DNA from: a virus
IMG/VR virus record: IMGVR_UViG_3300014501_000001
Location: 1-64,000 of that record
Strand: one strand, 5' to 3'
Length of the DNA: 64,000 nucleotides
Shown here in pieces: positions 38,985-47,700 of this stretch (the first letter of the stretch is position 1; every line of letters starts with the position of its first letter). A model generated the notes under the pieces. The model was given only the letters and a program-made list of their open reading frames with translations. It did not search any database and was not told where the DNA came from. The position numbers and the translations under genes are program-made.

Positions 38985-40590
38985 GCCCCTGGAGCCCCTG
39001 GACATCGACGCGGAGATCCGGCGGCTCCTGGCCCTCAACGCGAAGTGGCTGGCCGCGAGGCAGGAAACGTCCCGCGAGTCGGTTGCCAGGTACCTGCACG
39101 ATCCGTCCGGATTCGCCAAAAATTGCATCAACTGGGACGCGGCGCCCGGCAGCAAGGACGAGGGCCACGGCGACGGCGCGCGGGGGCTGGCGGACTACCA
39201 GGCCGAGATCCTGGACCTGCTGGACAGCAAGAAGCGCGTAGCCGTCCGCGCGCCCCGCGGGACCGGCAAGTCCATGCTCGGCGCCGTCACGGTCCTGTGG
39301 TTCGCGCTGACCCGCGAGGCCGCGGGGATCGACTGGAAGATCGTCACCACCGCCGGCGCGTGGCAGCAGCTCAAGAACTACTTCTGGCCCGAGGTCCACA
39401 AGTGGGCCGGGCTGATCCGCTGGGACATCGTGCGGGACGGCCGGCCGCCGAAATCCGATGAGCTGATGCGCCAGGCCCTCCGCCTGCCCCACGGCCTCGC
39501 CCTCGCCGCCGCGCCGACTGACTCGGCGAAGATCGAGGGCGCGCACGCGAGCGCGATATTGATCATGTTTGATGAGGCGAAGCTGATCCCGGCGACGACG
39601 TGGGATGCGATCGAGGGCGCCCTGTCCGGCGGCGGCGAGGCCCTCGCGCTGGCCCTGTCCACGCCGGGTGACCCGCAGGGCCGGTTCTACGACATCCACT
39701 CCCGCCGTGAGGGCCTGGAGGACTGGACCGCCCGCCACGTCACCCTGGACGAGGCGGTAGCGGCGGGGCAGATCAGCCGCAAGTGGGCTGACCAGCGGAT
39801 CAGGCAGTACGGGCTGACCTCCCAGTTCGTGCAGTGCCACGTCCTCGGCGAGTTCCATTCCGCTGACGATGATGCGGTGATCCCGCTCGCCTGGATCGAG
39901 GAGGCGGTCGCCCGCTGGCACGCCTGGGCGGATGAGGGCAAGCCTGACCTGCCCGGCCCGCACTCGGTCGGCTGCGACATCGCCGGCTCCGGGTCGGACA
40001 TGACGGTCCTGGCGATCCGCAAGGGCCCGGTGCTGACGGAACTGCGTAAGTTCGGCAAAGCGGACACTATGGCGACAACGGGCAGAATTAAGGGCCTGCT
40101 CGATTCTGACGCCGAGATGACCGCCGTGGTGGACTCGGACGGCATCGGCAAGGGCGTCTACGACCGGCTCCGCGAGCAGAAGGCAAAGGCCGAGCCGTTC
40201 ACCGCCGCTAAAACCGCAGGCCAGCGGCGTGATGTCTCGGGAGAATACAGATTTTCTGACTGGAGAAGCTGGGCATGGTTCCGCCTGCGCGAGCTTCTGG
40301 ACCCCCGCAGCGACCCGGACATCTGCCTCCCTGATGATGATCTTCTGATCGGTGACCTGTGCGCCCCGAAGTACAAGATCGAGTCCGGGGCGCGGATCAA
40401 GGTCGAGTCCAAGGTCGATATCCGCAAGCGCCTCGGCCGGTCTACGGACGACGGCGACGCTGCCGTAATGGGGTATTCCTCCGAAGGCACGACATGGCTG
40501 GACGCTTACGGCGTAACTCGTTGTGAGTGTGGCAAAGCGTACATGGCGCGGCTCGGGAAGTGCCCCGCCTGCGGGGAAGTCGCCGCCTGA
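38962..40590 (+). CDS. terL: terminase large subunit with C-terminal zinc ribbon, 542 aa
   Basis: ATPase: Walker A RAPRGTGKS near residue 96, Walker B ILIMFDEAK near 205, and LALSTPGDPQG as coupling motif. RNase H-like nuclease: VGCDIAGSGSD near 336, VVDSDGIGKGVYD near 395 and STDDGDAAVMGY near 495 supply the acidic residues. An added CECGKAYMARLGKCPACG zinc ribbon ends the protein. It drives DNA into proheads and cuts the genome. Confidence 0.93.
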   Translation: MTRTRPAEPLEPLDIDAEIRRLLALNAKWLAARQETSRESVARYLHDPSGFAKNCINWDAAPGSKDEGHGDGARGLADYQAEILDLLDSKKRVAVRAPRGTGKSMLGAVTVLWFALTREAAGIDWKIVTTAGAWQQLKNYFWPEVHKWAGLIRWDIVRDGRPPKSDELMRQALRLPHGLALAAAPTDSAKIEGAHASAILIMFDEAKLIPATTWDAIEGALSGGGEALALALSTPGDPQGRFYDIHSRREGLEDWTARHVTLDEAVAAGQISRKWADQRIRQYGLTSQFVQCHVLGEFHSADDDAVIPLAWIEEAVARWHAWADEGKPDLPGPHSVGCDIAGSGSDMTVLAIRKGPVLTELRKFGKADTMATTGRIKGLLDSDAEMTAVVDSDGIGKGVYDRLREQKAKAEPFTAAKTAGQRRDVSGEYRFSDWRSWAWFRLRELLDPRSDPDICLPDDDLLIGDLCAPKYKIESGARIKVESKVDIRKRLGRSTDDGDAAVMGYSSEGTTWLDAYGVTRCECGKAYMARLGKCPACGEVAA

Positions 40591-40615
40591 GTTACTGTAC
40601 GCATTGCTGCATACC

Positions 40616-40622
40616 GTATACA
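40616..40622 (+). promoter_or_regulatory. -10 box overlapping a GTATAC site
   Basis: CCGTATACA: the TATACA box (40617-40622) ends eight bases before the ATG at 40631, so the message may be leaderless. Same hexamer as the 36.2 kb operators. Confidence 0.5.
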
Positions 40623-40630
40623 CTGCTCTC

Positions 40631-41023
40631 ATGACTGAGACCATGAGACCCGCGCCCCGCCAGGACCGCTGGAAGTCCTCCGTCCTGCTGCGCGGGGCGG
40701 CCCGCGCGCGTTACGAGGCGCGCGGGCGTTCCCTCGCCGCCCTGGTAGAGAAGGGCCTGGACGCCTTCGATGCCGAGGATGCAGCTGAAAAGCTATCCCT
40801 GGCTGCCGAGTCCGCCGCCGCCCTTGATCCCGTCAAGGCCATAGTGATCGAGTTCGAGCGCATGCTGCGGGCATCCCTGAACGAGCACGGCATGATCGCG
40901 TGGCCGGGGCTGCCGGAAGGCCACGTGCCCGAACTGGCTCAGCCCAGGACCGGCCCGGTGAAGATGCGTCCCGGCCGGCGCCCGAAGCTGCGCTACGTGC
41001 CGCGAGACGAAGAGCAAGCCTGA
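40631..41023 (+). CDS. hypothetical protein with RHH-like N-terminus, 130 aa
   Basis: KSSVLLRGAARARYEARGRS and LAALVEKGLDAF suggest a short RHH or helical DNA-binding part. The rest is helical then Pro-rich. Its promoter has a GTATAC site, so it may belong to the same regulon as the 36238 gene. Confidence 0.55.
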   Translation: MTETMRPAPRQDRWKSSVLLRGAARARYEARGRSLAALVEKGLDAFDAEDAAEKLSLAAESAAALDPVKAIVIEFERMLRASLNEHGMIAWPGLPEGHVPELAQPRTGPVKMRPGRRPKLRYVPRDEEQA

Positions 41024-41073
41024 GCCGGCTCCTTCGCGGGGCCGGCAACCCCGTCGTAAGGAGTGCATGACTA

Positions 41074-41283
41074 GTGACTGTCCCCGAAGGCGCTGCCGCT
41101 GAGCCCATGTCCGTGTGGCACGTCCACCTGCTGCTGCCGGACCTTCCCGGCATCGAGGTAACCTCCCGGCCGCCCCGCCGCACCCCGGAAGGCGCCTACG
41201 TGTTCCGCGACTCTGCGGGCCTGCTGATGGAGGTCCCGGCGGCGGTCGTCGCCTACATCCAGCGCTCGGATAAGCCCGCATGA
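41074..41283 (+). CDS. hypothetical protein, 69 aa
   Basis: GTG at 41074, 10 bases after AAGGAG; an ATG at 41107 is possible. Beta-rich small protein (WHVHLLLPDLPGIEV, AYVFRDSAGLLMEV). First of a run of overlapping small genes between terminase and portal. Confidence 0.55.
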   Translation: MTVPEGAAAEPMSVWHVHLLLPDLPGIEVTSRPPRRTPEGAYVFRDSAGLLMEVPAAVVAYIQRSDKPA

Positions 41284-41456
41284 CCGGGCAGCCGCCGGAA
41301 AGCACGCCCCTTGACCCGCTGACAGAACTCGTCAAGGGAGCCGTCCAGATCCACGAGATGTTCACGGCCTACGTGGAGGCAGGATTCACCCGCGCCGAGG
41401 CGCTCCAGCTCGTCCTCGGGGTCATGACGGCCGGGATCGGCAAGGGCAATGCCTGA
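41280..41456 (+). CDS. small helical protein, 58 aa
   Basis: ATGA overlap upstream and 8-base overlap downstream. Contains IHEMFTAYVEAGFTRAEAL then LVLGVM, a pattern often seen in small phage proteins of unknown role. Confidence 0.6.
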   Translation: MTGQPPESTPLDPLTELVKGAVQIHEMFTAYVEAGFTRAEALQLVLGVMTAGIGKGNA

Positions 41457-41709
41457 CGCCGCGCCGCGCCGGATAGACCCGGACACCGAGGCAGAGCGGA
41501 TCGTCAGGGAACGCGCCAGGGGGGCAATCGCCGCGTGGCCGCCCATCTGCGACGAGATAATCACCATCCAGATGCCGGATCACGGCGTCCGCCTGGTGCG
41601 GATCTGCGTGACCGCCGAGTACCCGCCGGCCCTGATCCCGGCGGACCTCGGGCAGCGGCTCGCTAACGTGGTCCGGGCATGCTGGCCGCAGGAGCCCGGC
41701 GGTGAGTGA
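41449..41709 (+). CDS. hypothetical protein, 86 aa
   Basis: Helix, then strands (EIITIQMPDHGVRLVRICVTAE). Overlaps the preceding and following genes by 8 bases. No motif recognised. Confidence 0.6.
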   Translation: MPDAAPRRIDPDTEAERIVRERARGAIAAWPPICDEIITIQMPDHGVRLVRICVTAEYPPALIPADLGQRLANVVRACWPQEPGGE

Positions 41710-42541
41710 GGCCCCTTGCAAGCACCGCTGCGAGTGGTGGCGTCCCCCGACGGGCGCCGAGGTCGATGAGGCGGAGCGTAACGGCACCTACGTGTCCGGT
41801 GCGCTTGTCTGCAATGCGTGCGGAGACTGGGCGCCGCTACCGGGCGAGCGCAGGCCGCTGGTCATGCCCGCTGATGAGTTCGCGCTGGTCAGGCGGGTCG
41901 CGGAGCAGATCGGCCTAGATCCCGCCGCGCCCATGACCCCAGCGCAGCACGAGGCGTGGCACGCCGCCATGGCCCCGGACCTCCCGGCGCTGACCATGAC
42001 CGACGAGGAAGCCGCCGAGTTCGCGGAGCGCTTCGCCGTCTACATGGCGGAAAACTCGCTCACTCACCGGGTGATCCCGCTGCCGCCGCCGCTGTCCCCG
42101 GACCAGATCCGCTCCCTCCTGCGGGAATGCGTAACGGTAGTGAAGCCCGGCGAGGTACTGGTGATCCGCGTGAGCGAGAACATGACCCCGCGCCAGTGCA
42201 GCGAGTACCAGCAGGCGGTTGATGGCTGGATCGCCCACGGGGACCTCGGCATCAAGGTGATGGTGCTGCCCGGCGAGGGCCTGGGTATCACGGAATCCGT
42301 GCCCGAGCGCGACCACGCGGCATGGCTACGGGACGTGCGCTACTTCATGAACGGGATACCGGGAGCGGTCAAGAGTGTCACGGCAACGCACCGGCCGACC
42401 GGACTGCAGGTCACGGCTCCCACGCAGGAGCAGGCGCTGACGGATCTCGCCGCGCTGCTGCAGGGCAAAGGCAAGATCACTATCAATGACGCGCGGGCCG
42501 CGATCGGCCTGCCGGCCTGGGATCCGGAGGCCGCGTCATGA
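41702..42541 (+). CDS. hypothetical protein, 279 aa
   Basis: GTG start. An N-terminal CKHRCEWW...CNACGDWA zinc site is followed by helices. A centre with GEVLVIRVSENMTPRQCSEYQ resembles a phage domain of unknown function. The C-terminal 50 residues (QEQALTDLAALL) form a small alpha/beta end. Position between terminase and portal suggests a head-assembly or accessory role. Confidence 0.6.
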   Translation: MSEAPCKHRCEWWRPPTGAEVDEAERNGTYVSGALVCNACGDWAPLPGERRPLVMPADEFALVRRVAEQIGLDPAAPMTPAQHEAWHAAMAPDLPALTMTDEEAAEFAERFAVYMAENSLTHRVIPLPPPLSPDQIRSLLRECVTVVKPGEVLVIRVSENMTPRQCSEYQQAVDGWIAHGDLGIKVMVLPGEGLGITESVPERDHAAWLRDVRYFMNGIPGAVKSVTATHRPTGLQVTAPTQEQALTDLAALLQGKGKITINDARAAIGLPAWDPEAAS

Positions 42542-42972
42542 CCCCGGAGCAGAACGGGCAGGCCGGCATCCCGCTCGCGCAGGACCCCGAAGCCTTCGCC
42601 CGCGCCATGCAGGCCCGCTCCATGATGCCCCCCCAGCCGCAGCAGCGCTGGCAGTGCGCCCTCTGCGTGGGCCTGCGCAGGTCGTGGGAGGAAGCCAACC
42701 GGGCCGTCCTGGAAGCCGCCCAGGCAGCGATGATGGCCGCCATGGCGAACGGCGGGCCGCCCCCGGACCCCCGCGCCTTCCTCGGTGATGATCTTGTCGC
42801 CTCCATGCCGCAGGTACAGGAAGCGGTCACGATGGCCACCATCCCGAACACCGGGCCCTGCTACGTGTGCGTGGCGCATGTCCCGCTGCCCGCTGACGGG
42901 AGCCGCCGCCCGCTGCTGGCGGCGACGGCAGGACTGAACCTCGCGGCGTTCGCGGCGGGACTGGTCAAGTGA
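42538..42972 (+). CDS. zinc-containing hypothetical protein, 144 aa
   Basis: Ala/Met-rich. CALC near residue 40 and CYVC near 110 are spaced to share one zinc. Middle helix of Ala and Met residues. ATGA overlaps on both sides. Confidence 0.6.
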   Translation: MTPEQNGQAGIPLAQDPEAFARAMQARSMMPPQPQQRWQCALCVGLRRSWEEANRAVLEAAQAAMMAAMANGGPPPDPRAFLGDDLVASMPQVQEAVTMATIPNTGPCYVCVAHVPLPADGSRRPLLAATAGLNLAAFAAGLVK

Positions 42973-43217
42973 GCGCGCCGCTCCTCGCCGACGTGCGCGC
43001 GGCAGCCGCCTGCACGGGCGAGGACGTCACCGAGTGGCAGCGCGGCTACCGGGCCTGCTCGGATCGCGTGCTAGCGGTCCTGGACGCCGCATCACCGCCC
43101 GTCACGGTCTCCCTCGGCGAGGTAATGATCGTCATCCATGACGCCATCATGACCTATGCCGCCGACCAGGTAGCGAAGGCGGTCACGCCCGTGCCAAAGG
43201 GCGGCACCAGTGGGTGA
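42969..43217 (+). CDS. hypothetical protein, 82 aa
   Basis: Helical, with a WQRGYRACSDRVLAVLD segment found in many small actinophage proteins. Overlaps its neighbours. Role unknown. Confidence 0.6.
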   Translation: MSAPLLADVRAAAACTGEDVTEWQRGYRACSDRVLAVLDAASPPVTVSLGEVMIVIHDAIMTYAADQVAKAVTPVPKGGTSG

Positions 43218-43638
43218 GCCCTACCCCGGTACTCCCGCAAGCGGACCCCAGTTCCTCGCCCGCGAGGTCATAGCGCAGGCAAGGCAGCGGGTAGCGCCGC
43301 AGAAGCCCCTGATCCCGGCGGCGCTGATGCCCAAGCCGGATCGGCCGGAACTCACCGACGCCGACAGGCGGGCGCTGGGCGAGGCCATCCAGGCTGGCGC
43401 GCTCTGCGCGTGCTGCGCCGGCGTCCATGCCGGGACCGAGCTGGCCTGCCCTCGCGTCGCCACGTTCGAGCGTGACGGGGACGGGAAGATCAAGGCAGGC
43501 TCCTACTGGCCGGACGGAACCTGGGATACATCCCGCGTGGTATTCGCCGAGGAAGCCTCTGCTCCCGCTGTTCCCGCCGGGCAGCCGGACTACGCGAAGA
43601 TCGCGGAGCTTGAGAAGGAAACCGGGCTGGCGCCGTGA
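43210..43638 (+). CDS. hypothetical protein, 142 aa
   Basis: GTG start, 8-base overlap upstream. CACCAGVH near residue 62 and a later Cys suggest a metal site. C-terminus has ATFERDGDGKIKAGSYW strands. Overlaps the next gene by four bases. Confidence 0.6.
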   Translation: MGEPYPGTPASGPQFLAREVIAQARQRVAPQKPLIPAALMPKPDRPELTDADRRALGEAIQAGALCACCAGVHAGTELACPRVATFERDGDGKIKAGSYWPDGTWDTSRVVFAEEASAPAVPAGQPDYAKIAELEKETGLAP

Positions 43639-43883
43639 CCTTCCCCGAGCAGGACGAGATTTCCTCTCTCGCTGCCGCCTCCGCTGACCCTCTGACCAGG
43701 GCACTCCTGCAACTGAGGATGATCGGCGAGGCCAAGGCACGGGGAGCATCCTGGAACCAGGTAGCCGCTACCCTCGGGGCACCGGACGGGAAAGCAGCCA
43801 AGGCAATGGCGCATAAGCTGGCGAGAACGGCGCAGCGGGCCGTGATCGCCCGCGACCTGGCGGCAGGAGGCGATGATGGCTGA
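43635..43883 (+). CDS. HTH protein, 82 aa
   Basis: GASWNQVAATLGAPDGKAAKAM is an HTH of the sigma-like or MarR-like short type. GTG start overlapping the previous stop. It may regulate late genes. Confidence 0.6.
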   Translation: MTFPEQDEISSLAAASADPLTRALLQLRMIGEAKARGASWNQVAATLGAPDGKAAKAMAHKLARTAQRAVIARDLAAGGDDG

Positions 43884-44073
43884 TGACATCGTGCACATGG
43901 CCCTCGGCGAGTCCTTCCGCTGGTCAATGTGCGGCAAGGGCGGCGGGATGACAAAGGCCGTCCTGACCACCATCCCGCAGGAGGTCACCTGCGGTAGCTG
44001 CATCAAGAGCAGCGACTGCCGGATGGTCAGCGAGCGGCGGCGGCGAGTGAAAGCCGAGTTGGCCGATGCCTGA
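43876..44073 (+). CDS. zinc-binding-like protein, 65 aa
   Basis: ATG at 43876 gives an 8-base overlap. Three to four Cys in WSMCGK and CGSCIKSSDC with basic tail. Short zinc protein, unknown role. Confidence 0.55.
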   Translation: MADDIVHMALGESFRWSMCGKGGGMTKAVLTTIPQEVTCGSCIKSSDCRMVSERRRRVKAELADA

Positions 44074-44551
44074 CGAGCCCGGCCTTCCCGCGCGCCGCAC
44101 CGAGCGCGCGGAGATGGACTCCCCGTTCCCGCCGGGTACTACCTTCGCTGATGCATTCAAGGCCCTGACCCCTCCGGGCGCTGACCCGAACGCGCTGATG
44201 GAGGCACTGAAGGCCGCGCGGCGGCCGGTGATCGCGCTCCCGGCCAGCGACGAGGACGCCCGCCACTACTCGCTGTGCCCCCGCTGCGATACGGTCCACG
44301 ACTCGCGGGTGCTCTGCGCGGATCAGCAGCAGAAGATCACCCTGGATGACCTGGACCCGGGGCGCGCGATCCGCCGCGGCGCGGCCGGCGCCCCTTCCCT
44401 GCCAGCCGATCCGTTCACCGCGGGTGACCTCCGCGCTACCGCTTTGTCCCAGTTCTGGCATGAGTCGGTAGAGGCGGGTATCCCGGTGGAATCGGTGGAC
44501 AGGATCATCGGCGTCATGCTCGCCGAGGCGCACGGAGGGAAGCAGGGATGA
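44066..44551 (+). CDS. hypothetical protein with zinc ribbon, 161 aa
   Basis: YSLCPRCDTVHDSRVLC (about residues 68-85) is a compact zinc site. Helices on both sides. Overlaps neighbours. No known family. Confidence 0.55.
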   Translation: MPDEPGLPARRTERAEMDSPFPPGTTFADAFKALTPPGADPNALMEALKAARRPVIALPASDEDARHYSLCPRCDTVHDSRVLCADQQQKITLDDLDPGRAIRRGAAGAPSLPADPFTAGDLRATALSQFWHESVEAGIPVESVDRIIGVMLAEAHGGKQG

Positions 44552-44712
44552 ACGGGCCGGCTCAGCAGGTGAACCTCTCTTGCTGTGGATACCAATGTCA
44601 CCAAGGGGTGCCCGCTCCGTGGACATGTCCGGGCTGCGGGAAGCTCTGGGCGCCGCCCGCACCAGCGGGAACCCCGGCTGAGGCCGGCGATGCGTCACCG
44701 TCCCGTCACTGA
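44548..44712 (+). CDS. zinc-ribbon protein, 54 aa
   Basis: CCGYQC near residue 12 and CPGCGKLW near 28 form a rubredoxin-like knuckle. ATGA overlap with the previous gene. Pro/Ala-rich tail. Confidence 0.55.
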   Translation: MNGPAQQVNLSCCGYQCHQGVPAPWTCPGCGKLWAPPAPAGTPAEAGDASPSRH

Positions 44713-44795
44713 ACGGCATCATCTACGTGCGCCGCAACGGGCGCGCGGTCTGGGCTGCCGGCTGACCGAATGAGCCGAGGGGAGCAGGATTCCCC

Positions 44796-47700
44796 TTGGC
44801 ATCTCCGGCCGCCATTATCGCCGCAGCGAAAGCCGCGCGCAGTGCGCCTTCCGCAGGCCAGGGCGGCATGTCACCCGCTGTTGCCGCCATGAACGATAGC
44901 TGGGGCGGCATTTACGGGAACTTCCTTCCCCGGCCTGCCCAGGACTTCACGCAGGGCGCGTTCGGGCCGCTGACACCCCTCCCGCCGATGCCGGTCGATC
45001 AGCCGCCGCCGGGCTTTGACCGCCCGATGCCGCGACGCTGGCAACCGCCAATAGGCTGGAATTTGCCGCAGAGCCCTCCGGGTAGCGAGGGGCTGAAGCT
45101 CTGCGGCTTCGGCGAGTTGCGCACCCTGAGCCGGCTCTACAGTGTCGCCCGCGCGTGCATCCAGCTCTTGAAGTCCGAGATCCGCGCCCTGGAATGGGAC
45201 ATCGTGCCCACGAAGGACGCGGCGAAGGCCATGCGCGGCGACCACAAGGCCATGCGGGACTTCGGCGAGCGCCGGTCCGAGTGCATCCGGTTCTTCAAGA
45301 ACCCGGACCCGGAGTACGGGTCGTGGTCCTCGTGGCTGGACACGCTGCTGGAGGAAATCTACGCGATAGATGCGCTTAGCGTATTTTTGCGCCCTTCGCG
45401 TGTCCGGGGACGCGGGCTAATGGGATCGGACCTGTCAGCGCTTGAGCTGATAACAGGTGATTCGATTCGCCCGATGGTGGATCTTCATGGTTCACGCCCT
45501 ACGCCCCCATCTGTCGCTTTTCAGCAATTTTTGTATGGGGTGCCCCGCAGCGACCTCATGACCATCATGATGGGCGCCGACCTGACCGACGACCTCAAGG
45601 CCACCCAGGTCCATGAGTACCGGGGGGATCAGCTTCTGTACCTGCCTTACACAAGGCAGACGGACAGCCCCTATGGCTTCCCGCCGGCGGAGCAGGCGCT
45701 AGTCCCGGTGATGTCGGGGCTGTCCAAGCAGGGTTACCAGCTTGACTTCTTTCGTGAGGGTTCGGTACCTGCTGTATATATTTCGCCTGGGGATGCCGCT
45801 ATGACCGCATCTCAGGTGCGGGAGCTTCAGGATGCATTGAACGTTATTGCCGGAGATGTCGGGTTTAAGCATAAGGTCATAGTGCTGCCCCCCGGCAGTA
45901 AGCCGTACCCGCAGAAGGACCCGCAGCTAGCCGACCAGTTCGACATGGTCGTGTCTACCGAGGTCTGCATGGCCTATCAGGTGCAACCCACCGAACTTGG
46001 GCTAATGCCGCAAGTAGCCACCGTGCAAAGTCCGTCAAGTATGAACCAGGCAGCCAAGGCGGACGCCGCGCGCCACCAGCGCAAGTCCCTCGTCCCGATG
46101 CTCCAGTTCCTCAAGCAGGGCCTGCTGGACAAGGTCATCCAGGTTGCCTGCGGGCAGACGGACATGCAGTTCCTGTTCGAGGGCCTGGAAGAGGACGAGG
46201 ACGAGGTCTCCCTGACGGGCCTGCTGGGAACGCAGATCGGCACCGGCCTGCGGTCGGTGGACGAGGGCAGGGGCGTCCTGGGCCTGGACCCGTGGGGCCT
46301 GCCGGTCACCCAGGACCCGCTGTGGGCATCCGCGAACGGCGTCATGCTGCTGGGGTCGGTGGACCCGGCGACGGGCCAGCCGGGCGGCCAGCTGGCGGGG
46401 CTGCCGTCCGTGACGCAGCAGATGCAGGGCGCGCAGGGCGGTGCCGCAGGCTCGCCGGGCGCGAACGAGGGCCAGGTGAACGGCAAGCCCGCGCTCGCGC
46501 AGGGCCACCTGCCGGGCACCACGCATGTCCCCCCGGCTCAGCCGCAGCGGGACCCGACACCCTCGCATTCGGCGGCGATAGCGGGAGCGGCGGAAGCAGC
46601 GGCAGCGGTCTCGGGCTCGTCCTCGAAAGCGGCAACGGCAGGGCAGGACGGGCTGCACCGCTACGAGCCGTTCGTCCCCGGCGACCAGTCCGCGTGCGTG
46701 AAGTGCAGCCTGCCGCGCAGCTATGCCGCCCACGCAGTGACGGCGATCGGGTCGCGGATGATGCTGAAGGCCATCGCGGCACCCGTTGCGCCAAGGCCGC
46801 CGGATCATGTCCTCGCGGAGATCCTGACCGCCCCGGACGCTGCGTCGCTGAGCAAGGCCGCAGCAGCCGCGCTGATGCCTGCCCTGCCGGAAACCCCGGC
46901 CGTGTCGTCCAAGGCCGCGCTGAGCGAGCTGGATGCGCTGGGCAGGCACGTCCGCAAGGGCCGCGACCCCGCAACCTGGCAGCCGGTCCACATCCCCGGT
47001 CACGTCATGGCCATGATCTGCGAGGACGTGACGAAGGGCATAGCCATTGCGGAAGTGCTGACGGCGGCGGCTGACCAGATCCCAAAAGCCTCAGCCGCCA
47101 AGAGCGGCCCTAGCAGCGGTCAGCGGCGGCAGGCGTGGCTTGCCTGGGAGCATGACCTCCAGCTGGCGGCGAAGTACGAGAAGCAGATCGGGGCCGCTTT
47201 CGCGTCGGTGATGGCCGAGGCGGGCAGGCTGTTCGCCGCGTTCCTCGCCGGGACCCTCGCGGTCACTGCGGCGGTTCTGGCGTCGATGATCGCGGACCTG
47301 ATCCGGCAGCGGCTCGCGCTGATCCTGGCTCCCTTGCACGCGGAGGGCCGGGAACTGGGCGCGGCGGCGGCCATGCAGGCAGTAGGGGCGTCCGCACGGC
47401 AGCGGCAGGGGATAGCGGCGGCGCAGCAGGCGGACACGTCCCAGATCGCCCAGCAGGCCGCGGTAAGGCAGATGGCCGGCACCGGGCTCGCCGGGTTCAC
47501 CGTCGCGCTCATGAAGCTGCTCCTCGGCGGCGCGGTCACCGTTGGGGCGCTGCTGGCGCTGCTGGATGCGTTCCTTAACGCTGAGAACCGCGCCGGGCTG
47601 ATCGCCCTGACGGAGATCGAGAAGGCCATCGCGGACGGGGCCTTCGGGGTCTACACCGAGCTAGGCGTGAGTTACGTCCGCTGGCACACCCGTAACGACT

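Noticed and set aside
38878-40644. 588-codon minus-strand frame opposite the terminase
   Set aside because: Antisense shadow of a clear terminase; composition rich in Arg, Gly, Asp and His without domains.
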